A stretch of DNA of 64,000 nt. It comes from Thysanoteuthis rhombus (taxonomy: Eukaryota; Mollusca; Cephalopoda; Oegopsida; Thysanoteuthidae). Shown here piece after piece: positions 36,733-47,929 of this stretch. Each line of letters starts with the position of its first letter. Positions within the stretch are counted from its first letter, which is position 1. The notes under the pieces were generated by a model that worked only from the letters and a program-made list of their open reading frames with translations, did not search any database and was not told the origin of the DNA. A program made the position numbers and the translations under genes. The DNA is taken from assembly GCA_963457665.1 (NCBI GenBank), contig OY735209.1:4972081-5036080 (forward strand), in the 5' to 3' direction.

Positions 36733-37539
36733 CTAGTGTGTCTGCATATGTTTTTTCAAACTTGCATTGTATGAAAATGCCAAACCACACACTTCACATG
36801 AATATGGTTTTTCTCCAATGTGAGTTCGCAGATGAGCTTTTAAATTTGAACTCCGTGAAAATGATAAACCACACACTTCACATGAATATGGTTTCTCTCC
36901 AGTGTGTGTTCGCATATGAGTTTTTAAATATGAACCCTGTGTAAATGCCGAACCACACACTTCACAAGAATATGGCCTCTCTCCAGTGTGTGTTCTCATG
37001 TGAGTTTTCAATGCTGAATTCTGTGAAAATGCTGAACCACACACTTCACATGAATATGGTTTCTCCCCAGTGTGTGTTTGCATATGAGTTTTTAAATTCG
37101 ATCTCTGTGTAAATGCTGAACCACAAACATCGCATGAATATGGTTTCTCTCCAGTATGTGTTCGCATGTGAGTTTTTAAATCTGAACTCTGTGAAAATGA
37201 AAAACTACACACTTTACATGAATATGGTTTCTCTCCGGTATGTGTTTGCATATGTCTTTTCAAACTTGAATTCATTGAAAATGAGGAACTACACACTACA
37301 CATGAATACGGTCTCTCCCCAGTGTGTGTCCGCATGTGAATTTTTAAACTTGAATTCTTTGAAAATTCTGAACCACATACTTCACATGAATATGGTTTCT
37401 CTCCAGTGTGTGTACGAATGTGTATTTTCAAACTTGAATTCTGTGTGAATGCTGAACCACATACACCACATAAATGTGGTTTCTGACTTGTATATGTTTG
37501 CATCTTTGTTTTTAAATGTGAAATCTGTGAAAATTCCAA
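36733..37539 (-). CDS. Poly-C2H2 zinc-finger array C (9 fingers; possible pseudogene)
   Basis: A 268-residue frame of nine consecutive classical fingers with TGEKP/TGERP linkers, starting at an internal Met in a half-decayed finger (MEFSQISHLKTK). The true leader (QINFQANIERNLYSCERVHW) lies just upstream in another frame, so a frameshift near 37540 separates leader from array. There is no acceptor-leader-uORF block and no promoter copy upstream; D and its 3' flank lie there instead. C is thus either an orphan exon read only by read-through or alternative splicing from D, or a young pseudogene with intact fingers. Finger 6 is identical in protein to finger 16 of A, and fingers 3-4 closely match 18-19 of E. 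All nine fingers keep every zinc ligand, which argues that constraint was lost only recently, if at all. Confidence 0.75.
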   Translation of the reverse strand: MEFSQISHLKTKMQTYTSQKPHLCGVCGSAFTQNSSLKIHIRTHTGEKPYSCEVCGSEFSKNSSLKIHMRTHTGERPYSCVVCSSSFSMNSSLKRHMQTHTGEKPYSCKVCSFSFSQSSDLKTHMRTHTGEKPYSCDVCGSAFTQRSNLKTHMQTHTGEKPYSCEVCGSAFSQNSALKTHMRTHTGERPYSCEVCGSAFTQGSYLKTHMRTHTGEKPYSCEVCGLSFSRSSNLKAHLRTHIGEKPYSCEVCGLAFSYNASLKKHMQTH

Positions 37540-37780
37540 TGCACTCTTTCACATGAGTAGAGATTCCTTTCAATGTTTGCTTGAAAGTTTATTTGTCTGA
37601 TAAGGCTAAGGCAAACTTTTCTATTTCTAGTCTGTATGTGAAGTATTGTAGAATCATTCATGGAAGAAAACATAACTACATTAGAAGATTTCATAACATT
37701 TCAAATTTTCTCTCTTTTCTTTTCTTTCCATGATGAAATCTTTTTGCAAAATGTTGCAATTATTCAAATATCCTATGGAT
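37540..37780 (-). other. Junction of ZNF-C leader remnant with D 3' flank
   Basis: 37560-37640 is the frame-shifted leader of C. From about 37637 the plus strand reads AGTATTGTAGAATCATTCAT and CATAACATTTCAAATTTTCT, matching the R-zeta neighbourhood seen inverted at 60930-61060 and direct at 7640-7700. This is D's 3' flank abutting C's leader, as expected after a deletion or unequal crossover. Confidence 0.55.
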
Positions 37781-38083
37781 GACTATGGATATTATTCACT
37801 GATTTGGCGTTAAACACTATGAAAACATTGATCAACATATTTTGTATGGATATGTTTCCTTCATGTATTTGCATGTGAAATTTCACTTGAAAATGTTGAA
37901 TACACTTCACATTAATAGAGTTGTATAAAGTGATTTCAGTAGTAGAATTATAAAGATGACCAACGTGAAAAAGCTGAGTCACATATTTCACAGGATTATG
38001 GCTTCATTCTAGTATGTTTACATACATCTTTTCAAAATAACACAAGTTAAAAATGCCACTTTACATAATTCACATTAATATGG
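37781..38083 (-). pseudogene. Eroded C2H2 fingers 3' of ZNF-D
   Basis: Continues the finger rhythm on the minus strand: a CELCKVAF knuckle straight after the stop, then increasingly degenerate units with in-frame stops down to about 37800. Confidence 0.7.
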
Positions 38084-38779
38084 TTACTCTACAGTGTGCG
38101 TTTTCATGTGATGTTTCAAATCTGAATCATTTGAAAATGCTGAACCACACACTTCACATGAATATGCTTTCATTCCAGTGTGTCTCCGCATGTGTCTGTT
38201 CAAATTTGATGTCTTTGTAAATGATAAACCACATACACCGCATGAATATGGTTTCTCTCCAGTGTGTGTCCGCATGTGACTCTTCAAATGTGATCTCTGT
38301 GTAAATGCTGAACTACACACTTCACAAGAATATGGTTTCTCACCAGTGTGTGTATGCATATGAGTTTTTAAAGTTGATATCAGTGTAAATGCTGAACCAC
38401 AAACTCCACATGAATAAGGTTTTTCTCCAGTATGTGTGCGCATGTGAGTTTTTAAATGTGATCTCAAAGTGAATACTGAGCTACACACTTCACATGAATA
38501 TGGTTTCTCTCCAGTGTGTGTCCGCATATGACCTTTCAAAGATGCTTTCTGAGTAAATGCAGAACTACACACTTCACAAGAATATGGTTTCTCCCCAGTG
38601 TGTGTCCGTATATGAGATTTTAAAGTTGAGCTCTTAGAAAATGCTGAACCACACACTTCACATGAATAATGTTTTTTTCCAGTGTGAGTTAGCATATGAG
38701 TTTTTGAATGTGAAGTCTGTGAAAGTTCCAAGCCATTCCCTTCACATGAATAGGGATTCTTTCCAAGGTTTGCTTGCAT
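38084..38779 (-). CDS. Poly-C2H2 zinc-finger protein D (7 fingers)
   Basis: A 231-residue frame. The leader holds one degenerate finger (YSCEGNGLELSQTSHSKTHM) whose second Cys is replaced, then seven intact classical fingers; finger 6 has a TGMKA linker and the last ends HTVE-stop. The Thr/Ser-rich helices (AFTQKAS, VFTLRSH, AFTLIST, AFTQRSH) set D apart from A and B, where the AFS form dominates, and resemble parts of C. It is the shortest array here. It has the complete upstream set: acceptor at 39096, uORF, and first exon at about 42.0 kb, so it is likely expressed. The start is the first ATG after an in-frame stop. Confidence 0.88.
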   Translation of the reverse strand: MQANLGKNPYSCEGNGLELSQTSHSKTHMLTHTGKKHYSCEVCGSAFSKSSTLKSHIRTHTGEKPYSCEVCSSAFTQKASLKGHMRTHTGEKPYSCEVCSSVFTLRSHLKTHMRTHTGEKPYSCGVCGSAFTLISTLKTHMHTHTGEKPYSCEVCSSAFTQRSHLKSHMRTHTGEKPYSCGVCGLSFTKTSNLNRHMRRHTGMKAYSCEVCGSAFSNDSDLKHHMKTHTVE

Positions 38780-39096
38780 GTCTATCTTTTATGTGAACCC
38801 CTTTGAATGAACACATTGACACTCTGCACTTGAATTTAGATTATTTTTAGTGTGTTTGTGCAAATGTGTTTCCAGTATAAATACTGTGAAACATAGAAAA
38901 TTACATTTCATGAGAATGTGCGTGTTGTTTATTTTTCAACTTTAAATCAATTGCTAACTCACACACGTAGTCATATTATCTATTTTGATAATGTATTTCC
39001 AAATTCAACATTGAATTGATCATCAAAGTTTCTCAAGACAATATCTACATACAGTCATTAGAGAGGTTCAGTAGTTTTCCACCACAATTGGAATCT
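38780..39096 (-). promoter_or_regulatory. ZNF-D exon-2 leader with acceptor and uORF
   Basis: The acceptor CTTCTTCTTTCAG gives the first exon base at 39096. The uORF at 39023-38976 encodes MINSMLNLEIHYQNR. The first of the two ATGs found in A and E is TTG here, but the second is kept. Confidence 0.75.
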
Positions 39097-41967
39097 CTGA
39101 AAGAAGAAGACATATTATCAAAGATCAGATACTCATCCATTATTTGAAATGATAAAGTCATGATGATTTTAATTCTGTCCATTCTCCATTTAGAGAAAAA
39201 CTTGTTTTTCTTTGCAAAATATCAAATACCGACATGCAAAGAAATTTAACTAGGAAATCAAGTAAGGATAACAGTGATAAATTGACTTATTTGAAATCTC
39301 TCCCTTTAACCTCTATCCCACTACGCTGCATTCACCCAACAAAAAAGGCCAATAAAAGAATCTGCCCTTAATAAAATCTCTTACTAGTGATTCCATTCCA
39401 TCACCTAGTAAATAGCATTCGCCCAACAAGGAAGGCCAATGGAGATAATATCTGCCTTTAATAAAAAAAAAAAGCATTATTCTTGGTTTCATTTTAATTA
39501 CTTGAAATCAACAGATTTTACCTATAAGAATTTGTACAGATATTGAAACAAAGTCAAGCATAAGAAAGATTGTCTCTTGACAGTTATATAGACAGCAAAA
39601 AACTATATTTATCAAAGAACAAGTCAATTTTATCAGTTGATTTTTCATCACATGTTTTTTTATTGCAAAATCATTCCTTCATTTTTGAACAGGCACCAAT
39701 TGAGCCATTTTCAAGAAACTCATAGCAATGTTGTTTTTGCTTAATAAAAACAAAGCATTTCAGCCTCTTTAAATTACAATCATGTGTCCTTTTTCTTTTG
39801 TTTTACTTACTTAAAGGTACTTCATTGATTAGAACTTGTACAAATATCAAAGTAAGAGAAAAGATATGTCATTAGATAGTGGATGATAAATCTTCATTGT
39901 AAGAAGTAAAGATAAAACCACATTTGGCAAGAGGTCAGAGAAGATTACAGAACCAATCAAGTGGTATTTTGGGTAGATTTCAAGATCACTATTTTTTATG
40001 AAGCCTAAAGGATAAAACCATTTCGGGGGATGTTTCTTTGGATGCTTCAATTGTTGTCATACTTCACTGGATTTTAATGAAGCTTTCAGTATTTATTTAA
40101 TAATGGGTTAATTTTTCTCTAAAGAAATTTCTATTCCAAATTTTGGAACTAATTTTAAAGTTAAAATCAATTCAATTTAATTTAAAGCTAGTTGAAATTT
40201 GGTTTGAATTTATCCAATCTTCTATATAATAATGATACAAATTCTATGTTTTGTGGTTTTGCTACCATAATACAACAAAAATGTCATTATTTTTGGACAG
40301 TCAAATATAATGCTACCCCAAAATTTGAATCTGATCTATTATATAAGAATCTTCAAATTTTACAACACATAAAACTTTGCACCAACCATGAGCTACCATG
40401 AGAGTAAAAAAGGTGATCTTTCAGGGTCAAATTAGAAAAAAAAATCTATATAAAACTTTCCCTCATTTACATTTGTACAAAATTTTACACTCATTTACCC
40501 AAATTAAGTCATACATAAGTGCTAAGAAGTAAATTTTATATTGTGATGACATGAAACATATTCCTAAGATGTTGATGTGAGAATGAAAAGGAAACCCTCT
40601 ATTCCTTAAAATTTACAAAATTAAAAAAGAATCAACTTTCAAAGATAGGTGTGTATAATATGAACAGAATTTTCACAGGAAAATTGACATGAGAAATTAA
40701 AAAATCTGGTATATCATCCGATTTTGATAAAGTTTTTGATACTCATTTATTTCAGGACAATTAATGAAACAGGAGAATTTTTTTCATATGATTCGTACCT
40801 CACCTTTTATCATTTTGATGATTTATCTCATTAACACATCAATGTTTTCATTGATTTTTCACATATCTAACAGATAAATCTCCAGATATCAAATATGTCT
40901 ATCTTTCTAAAAAAAAGAAGTGCTCAGGAACTTCTTGGACTGAGTTTAATCGATAAAGATGATGAAAAATCTTTTTGAAAAAAATATTGATTAAAAAATT
41001 TATTTTCTCCAGAAAATTTCATTTAAATCGAATTATACATTGATTTTTACCAGATTTTAAAATTTCCCTGGAATCGATTTTCCAGTGAGACTGTGTCTAT
41101 ATTGTTTATACCTAATTAAAAACATAACTTTCCAATTTAAATTTTCGCCCGAATCCAGGGTAAGAAATGAACAATAAAACGTTTATTCATATGAATTTTC
41201 GGGGAAAAAAAATGCAAAATTGAATGACTTGAATAATTCGAATTCAGTTAGAATATTCGTGGGTACAGGCTATCCATTTGTTTCATTGATGCCTTTTTTA
41301 TTGTAACTTGCAGTGATCCGTTAAACACTTACTGTCCTTTCAATTGATGCCTTTTTGTCCTGGATTCGTGGAGACTTAGCGTCAGGTTTCCCCAGACGTT
41401 CCGAACAGATTTTAGTAATACCGAGAATTGAACAAGTTTAAAAAAAGGAAATTTCACATATGTGCATTAATGAAAATGTAACCATTAAGAACATTATTTA
41501 ATTTGTCACTTTTTAAATTCAAAAGTAACGTTATACATTAATTATAGATTAAAAAGAAGTAATAAGATCTGCTTGGTACTAATTTATTCATCTAATTATT
41601 TTAAAAAATCTTTAAAAAAAAATAGTTCCGATTTATGAATATCTTATGGCTGCTTTAAAAATAAGTACATTTTTCCCTTGAAAAACAAAGTTTTCTTAAA
41701 AGCAGAACAAAATATATGCGTACGATCTTCCGTAGTAAATATTGCCAAATGGTTTGAAATGTTGATAGCGCCATAGGTACCTATATGGGGACATTGCCAG
41801 GAGTTGCTTAATTCCATGTCAATTTGTAGATTAGGGATGAAGTGTTATAAAATATCTGAAGATTATTCGTTATTTCTCCGTTAAATTAATGAAAAGACTT
41901 TTTGTCTCTTTCTGCAAAAATTCATTTTTATTTCTAAACAAAGAAAATAAGAGAACGTTATACTTAC
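39097..41967 (-). other. Intron of ZNF-D (inferred)
   Basis: About 2.87 kb between donor and acceptor. It includes a short direct duplication at 39310-39475 (ATTCACCCAACAAAAAAGGC / ATTCGCCCAACAAGGAAGGC). No coding signal; the 67-69-residue frames resemble nothing known to me. Confidence 0.6.
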
Positions 41968-42150
41968 TTCCTTCTCTTCTCTCTCGTCTGATTTCTCTTC
42001 CTTAAGGAAATGCAACGTTTGAGAAAAACAGAGAAACTATTCAATCTTCAATCAAATAAATATTTCGGGCTTAAATATCCTTTAAAAAAAATCATTTGTT
42101 TACGATCAGAAAGTGATATGTGAAGAGCGGAAGTCAAGGGAGGTAATCAT
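41875..42150 (-). promoter_or_regulatory. ZNF-D promoter / exon-1 block
   Basis: Third copy of the first-exon block, with the ETS-like CGGAAGT at 42128-42134, TCAAGGGAGGTAATCAT next to it, the purine-rich tract, donor with last exon base at 41968, and the 34-nt module. Exon start not fixed. Confidence 0.72.
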
Positions 42151-43149
42151 GAAATGATGAAATCTCGAGTTTTTAATTTAATTTAATCAACTAAATTTTA
42201 GATCCATTTAATGGAGTTCTTGAATCTTATTGTAGTTTTTTTTTATTATCTCAGAAAACACCTCTAGACGAATCAACCATTGACGAAATCATGTTTAGCA
42301 GGGTGAAAGTGACTGGATACGTCTATGCCAAAATACGTTCAAATTCATATCAAATTAATTGGAGACGGGATTATTACATAATATCGATTATATTTATCTA
42401 TCAACAAAACGAAATTACTGCATTAAGTATTAGAAACGAAATGAATAAAATTGAAATAGATATTAGAGATATGAACACCATTGGAAGTATTTTTCTTAAA
42501 ATACAATACATACATAATTTTTGAAAACTGGAAATTTAATAATGGTGAAATAATGAATAGAATTGTAATCATTTATTTCGACAAGGCAAAATGCATCACT
42601 TCTGAGCAGAGTTTAGCAAGATCATGACACACTAGTGACCTTATATCAGACTAAAATATGTTTTGTTAATACTTAACTGCTCACGAACCAGCATCAGTTA
42701 CCAGCAAAACGCTGATTTTGTTGAAACATGCCGGCTATTCCCAATTGGAAGTTTGGAGCAACACAATCTTCCCATCCACTTTTCCAACTAGTTAGCCTTG
42801 TGCCGGAAGCCAAGCTCTATAAATATTTTTAAATATATGAATCTGCAAGGATTCCAGTCAATATGTAATTCTCACAAAAAAATAATCCAGTAAATTATAT
42901 TTATGAAAATATTCAATAAATCCTTTCATGTATTACAGAAAAGCAATCCTGGCTTGAAATTATAGAAAACCGGGCTCCTACTTCTATTCCAACTGAAGAT
43001 GATTACGGCAGCTTGTGTATCATTTATATGATAAATAAATTTGTAGGTGTATAAGATTTGTCACTTACTTTCAGGACTTACTAATTACTTCATTGTGATG
43101 TATTTGTATATAATGATATTGACCACCTTATGTTACATGGAGAATTATA
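42151..43149. other. Intergenic, nothing recognised
   Basis: Contains a 77-residue plus frame at 42291-42524 with no family resemblance. Nothing else was recognised. Confidence 0.4.
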
Positions 43150-43625
43150 ACTTAGCTTAGACAGTGTAAATAGGATAAACAAATGGAGCTGTTGCTGGAA
43201 TCCGATCTGAGACTGATTAAGTAACCACTTTAACATAACCTTGCTTTTACTATTAGGCTAAATACTGTCTAAGTCAAGAGACACATTCTCCATGTAAAAC
43301 CTGGAGGTCATTTCAAATAGAGTTTCAAATAATATACCACATTCATGATTATTCTGTTGGATTATGTATCCATTTCTTAATAATACATAAATATATACAT
43401 ATTATAAATTGTATTATATCATATTCAAACTCTTCTTTGAAATGATCTCCTCTTATAACACAGTGAATGTATTATTTGGCCTTGACAACGTAAATAGAAT
43501 AAACTATCAAAGAGAATGGGGCTGCTCCAGGAATCAAACTTGGGACCGATAGTATAGCCGCTTCAACATAATGTTGCTCTAACCATTGAGTATGACAGGT
43601 GTTTCAGACACTTCTTTTATCAGTG
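43150..43625 (-). mobile_element. tRNA-derived SINE cluster
   Basis: Two minus-strand heads are visible. The better one (about 43515-43610) reads CAATGGTTAGAGCAAC (A-box-like) and CCAAGTTTGATTCCTGGAGC (B-box-like, consensus GGTTCGANTCC), followed by TTTATTCTATTTACGTTGTC. The other (about 43185-43265) has CTCAGATCGGATTCCAGCAA. Between them, 43262-43400 is a plus-strand SINE body (GTCATTTCAAATAGAGTTTC). Copies are diverged and inserted into each other. A plus-strand relative is at 47930-48190. Confidence 0.7.
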
Positions 43626-43689
43626 TGTCATTAAACCATCATTTTTATCAGATTGATTTTTGTATACATGTGGTGGTATGTTAAATTAT

Positions 43690-44250
43690 GTTTTTAATAG
43701 AAATTTTGAATGGTGCAAACATTTTGCAGCTACTTCTTTTTTTGTATTTAGTAAGTCTGTTTTTTTTTTAAGTACAGGGGAGAATCTTCAACTTCGAATC
43801 TAGGCATAGATAGCATGGGGTTTCAATGTTCTGGCATATGTGTGTTCATTTCAATACTTTCCATTTTGCTGTAGGTGTGAGATTGCTGTCTGTTAGGTCC
43901 TAGTAATGTATGGATGATGATGTTTCTGTATTTATCATTGGTAAACGATAATGTATGGTAGGGTAATCTTATTTTAAAGCATGTTTTTTATATTCTGTAA
44001 TAATATTTCACTCGTAAGGGTTTCTTCAGGCTTGATATCTTAGCTTGATGTACAATATTTGATATGAGACATTTGTTTTGCAAAGGAAATCTGTGGCTGT
44101 TTGAATGATTGCAGTCTGGGTTATTCATATTTTCTCTGCAAGTATCATTCTTTATTACTCTATCATTATGTTTTTTTATGATTCTTTGAAAAAAAAATTG
44201 TCTGAAACATCCCAGGTAATTCATAACAACTAGCCAGGAATCCACTTCCC
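43690..44250 (-). mobile_element. Penelope-like element fragment, GIY-YIG part (minus)
   Basis: Minus-strand translation gives FPLQNKCLISNIVHQAKI and then VKYY, the Cys-containing lead and the start of the GIY-YIG endonuclease typical of Penelope-like elements, and further on THICQNIETPCYLCLDSKLK, the C-terminal CxLCL.EK motif. The element class encodes a reverse transcriptase joined to this endonuclease; the reverse transcriptase is missing. Broken fragment, moderately old. Confidence 0.75.
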
Positions 44251-44284
44251 CTGTGGATGATAAAATACAAACAGAGATCGACAA

Positions 44285-44440
44285 TTAAACTGGGAAAAAA
44301 AAATGATGGAATGAAACAAAGGTTTTCCATCCACACAAATAGACACCCTCCAATAATGCCCTGAATTAGGGTGCAAATAAATTGAATCATTCGCCTGAAG
44401 AAGCCCCAAAAGGGCAGAAACACAAACATGTTTGTGTAGC
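44285..44440 (+). mobile_element. Penelope-like tail with hammerhead-like motif
   Basis: CTGAAGA (44395-44401) and GAAAC (44417-44421) flank a GCCC/GGGC stem, the layout of the hammerhead core (CUGANGA - stem II - GAAA). The 18-base palindrome ACACAAACATGTTTGTGT (44420-44437) follows. Penelope-like elements are known to carry hammerhead ribozymes in their terminal repeats. Whether this copy can fold actively is not shown. Confidence 0.6.
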
Positions 44441-44460
44441 AAATCAATCATTCCGCCATT

Positions 44461-44530
44461 CATATATATATAAGTATACATATATATATACATATGTATA
44501 CATATATGCATATATATATACATACACACA
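44461..44530. repeat. AT/ACAT microsatellite
   Basis: Interrupted TA and ATACAT repeats directly after the hammerhead-like tail. Confidence 0.9.
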
Positions 44531-45159
44531 TAAAACTAAATGTGACTCTCGAATCGAATGCACAGGAACAAACACCCTTCCTGCTCCTACTAAACAACCA
44601 AACAACATAGGAAAATGCCCATTTCTTGCCTCATCATCAATACATGTAAACAGCAAAATTTTTCTGTGAACTGCAGCATATATTCTCTCTGAATAAGATG
44701 GCTGGCTCCAGTTGAAATGCATCAAAACATGCTCATAGAATAATAGGAAAAGTTTTGACATAACATATATATATGTATATATATAAATAAAAGTTGACTT
44801 TGAGGTTAGTGAAAAAAATTGTCAAACTCTTCTGTTGAATATGTAGGCAGATCATCAACTCCAAGGAGTTTTTTGGTGCAATTAGTATTCTTGAGGATGA
44901 TGTCATAAGTTGGTTTGCGTACAGTTTCAGATTAGAACTAACACAATGGATTTAATATTCACATGGGTGAACACTCAATAGAAGTGATGGAAACAGCGAG
45001 TCATGTTTCTTGGTATACCTACTTATACCTCATAGTTAGATATATTTTTTGAGTAACCTATGTATGTAAACCCTGTTTCAAAAAAATTAAATGATGCACA
45101 GTATAAAATAATATCCATATACAATATAATATGATGATACTCTATATAATGTGAATGAC
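44531..45159. other. Nothing recognised
   Basis: AT-rich filler between two Penelope-like tails, with a short TATA tract at 44764-44785. It may contain more decayed element sequence. Confidence 0.35.
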
Positions 45160-45470
45160 AAAAGCAATATGATAAAATCATAGCTGAAAAGGAGGTGGTG
45201 TTTAATCAACACTGCTGGGGTGTAATATTGATATAACGGTTTTGTTTTTAAAATCCTTTAAATGGTTACACGGTAAACAACTGATGATCCCAACAAGAGA
45301 AAAATTACGCATCATACCATAATAACAAAGTATATGTAAAAATGAGGAAAAAATGACATACATTGCATTGGTAGATATCAGAAAATACGTGATGAGTGAC
45401 ACAAAAAAGCTTGAAATAGTTTTTTAATGTTTAGTGTTTAAAACTATAAAGCTTTCTAGACTATATATAC
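45160..45470 (+). repeat. Direct repeat of 48280-48600, copy 1
   Basis: About 310 bp shared with 48280-48600 in the same orientation, from AGCAATATGATAAAATCATA through GGAGGTGGTGTTT and ATCAACACTGCTGGGGTG to TAGACTATAT. Together they bracket Penelope-like and SINE copies. Non-coding. Confidence 0.75.
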
Positions 45471-45474
45471 ACCT

Positions 45475-45498
45475 ACACACACACATATATAGATACAA

Positions 45499-45553
<55 letters not shown>

Positions 45554-45590
45554 TATATGTATATATATATATACACATATATATATATAT

Positions 45591-45664
<74 letters not shown>

Positions 45665-45666
45665 GC

Positions 45667-45703
<37 letters not shown>

Positions 45704-45724
45704 AATGAATATATATATGTATAT
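45475..45724. repeat. Long (AT)n microsatellite
   Basis: About 250 bp of TA repeats with a few C, G and AAATGCATG interruptions. Open frames of Tyr-Ile repeats on both strands are an artefact of this repeat. Confidence 0.95.
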
Positions 45725-45990
45725 ATATGTATGATAAAATAAAGGATTTTCTCCATGAACACGTTTATGTTTCTGCCATGTTTGAACTTCTTCAGACAAA
45801 TGATTTGATCACTTTGGAATCTTATTTAGGACGCTCTTTGGGGTGTGTCTATTTGTCTGGGTGGAGGACCTTCTTCTCATTCTATTTTTATATCTTTTCT
45901 TTTTCTTCTCCTTGTTTAGTGGTTGGTCACTGCTCCTCTTATTTTCAATAGGGGTAGTGGATATAATTATATATGTATATGTGTATTTAC
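45725..45990 (-). mobile_element. Penelope-like tail (minus)
   Basis: Read on the minus strand: a lead like that at 44285, CTGAAGA (45795-45789), CAGAAACATAAACGTGTT, then AATCCTTTATTTTATCAT running into the AT microsatellite at 45724. Stem II is weaker than in the 44.4-kb copy. Confidence 0.6.
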
Positions 45991-46229
45991 ATGACATCTG
46001 CGGTTTTCATGTTTCTATATGTAGCCTCATAACCTCATCATAAAACTAAACTCTAAAAATATAGGACTCTACCATGATGATCACCTATTAATTAAAGAAA
46101 ATTGAAATTTGCAAAAATGCAAAAAGAAATAAATAAAAAAAGACAATTTTTAGATGTTACTTATGACCTAAATAACAGCACCAATAAACCACAAAAGAAA
46201 AGAAAATTCTGTAGTTACTTATATCAAGA

Positions 46230-47700
46230 AGAGTTTTCATCACCCAAACAAAATCATTGAGAAGATTCCCAAATCAATAGAAACTTGGCTAGTGCAAAAC
46301 TCCTCAAATGAAACAATATTCAACAATCTTAGAAATAAATATAGTAAAGCCTTAAAGGACAGCGGTCTTACTGAAACTAGCTTTAAATATGATGAAAAAG
46401 TGAAATAAAAAAGAGGAAAACTTAGCAACAACAAAAAAGAAGAGATACGAAAAACATTTGGTTTACACTGCCATTCAACCTAGAAGCAAAAAACAACTAA
46501 GGAAAAATATCCCTCCAATTAATAAGAAAACAGTTCCCCCCGAGCAACCTACAGAGTGAAATATTTAATAAGAACAAACTGGAAATTAGCTATAGTTGTG
46601 AAGAAAATCTTAATAAGTTTATAGCAAAACATAACAATAAAGTAATTGGAAATAATACAGATTGAAAAAGCATAAATAAACCAGATCTCAATCATACAAA
46701 CAAAAATGGATGCCCTTTGCAAAACAAATGTCTCAAATCAAATATTGTACACCTAGCCGAAATATCAACCCAAGAGAAACCCTTAGAAGTAAAATATTAT
46801 ATATGGATATCAATTCAACCTTTAAACAAAGATTAGCCAATCATATATCTTCATTTACAAACAAAAAATACAAATATCAGTTCAACACTGTCAACATATT
46901 ATTTTAGTCAGACTGATAGTAACCTCAAACCCACAGTAAAATGGAAAATATTAAAGCAAACACACATATGTCAGAATGTGGAAATTCCATGTTACCTATG
47001 CCTAAATGAGAAATTTGAAATCCTCACTTTTGCCAATAGAACAAAAAACAAGACAAAACACAGAATTACTGAGTAGAAGAAATGCCGGCACTGCTGAAAA
47101 TTTCTATCAAAAAACATTATTTAGCACCCTAATTATAGGTATACAAAAAATTAACCACCGTAGCTATCTTATTCCCCTTGTTATTACTATTAACACTATT
47201 ATTTTATACCTCTAGCCACTTGAAAGAACAACCCATTCACCATAATTATCTTGGACATGTATTAACAGACCAAACCTACAATAATTCTATTAACAACCAG
47301 AGTCACATAAAAGTGAACCCTAACACTGGGAAATAGATCTAAGTGAGAATAAAATAATCTCAGAGATGAAACATACCACACAGAGCTGATGGTTTAACAA
47401 CATACTGATAACAAAAATGACTACACTATCTCCTATTAATTCATTATTTATAACTACCAACAAGCACCATATTTCCTTTGAATAAAACAGAAAAACATAA
47501 CAAGCAATGACTAAACACAATACTAAAAAAAAGATAAAAGAAAAGATATTTGATTAAAATCACTCTTGAAAAATACCCCCCCCCCACGAAGTTTCCTAAA
47601 TAGGGATCTAAAATAAACTGAATCAATTGCCTGAAGAAGCCCGAACAGGGCTGAAGCATAAACGTGTTTGTGTGTGGAATCCTTACTTCATTATATTTTT
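46230..47700 (+). mobile_element. Penelope-like element, 3' part with GIY-YIG endonuclease
   Basis: The plus strand encodes, in order, the tail of the reverse transcriptase and linker (KIIEKIPKSIETWLVQNSSN; EIFNKNKLEISYSCEENLNK at about 46560-46620 in scattered frames), the endonuclease lead and core (CPLQNKCLKSNIVHLAEI, then VKYYIW, at about 46700-46810) and the C-terminal CYLCLNEKFEILTFANR (about 46990-47045). A tail with CTGAAGA at 47631, a GCCC-loop-GGGC stem and ACGTGTTTGTGTG follows. These parts are diagnostic of Penelope-like retroelements. The copy is 5'-truncated and interrupted many times, so inactive. Confidence 0.85.
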
Positions 47701-47929
47701 AGCTCTACTCAAAATCAACATAATACTTAATATTGAACATATCGAGCATTTTAAGAAATAAACTCATCACGCATCAGATATTGTACTATATCATATTGTA
47801 TTCCTGATTTTTACTGTATGTACATGTATTTATATGAATATAAATTGTATTGTATCCATTTCTCTTTACATATGTATATATATATATATGCATATACATA
47901 AAGATGAATGGAAACAGTTAAACAGCTAT
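47701..47929. other. AT-rich spacer with short TA microsatellite
   Basis: TATATATATATG tract at 47876-47892. Nothing else seen. Confidence 0.5.

Noticed and set aside
39310-39475. Possible tRNA-like or SINE sequence
   Set aside because: Only a two-copy direct duplication was visible; no A or B box could be placed with confidence.
42690-42760. GCTGATTTTGTTGAAACATG as a hammerhead core
   Set aside because: No complementary stem II lies between the two boxes, and it lacks the tail context shared by the other copies.
44230-44761. Overlapping minus frames of 93-105 residues
   Set aside because: They cross the junction of two Penelope-like pieces and a TA microsatellite; no gene-like conservation.
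45424-45799. Open frames of about 100 residues on both strands
   Set aside because: Tyr-Ile dipeptide translation of an (AT)n microsatellite.
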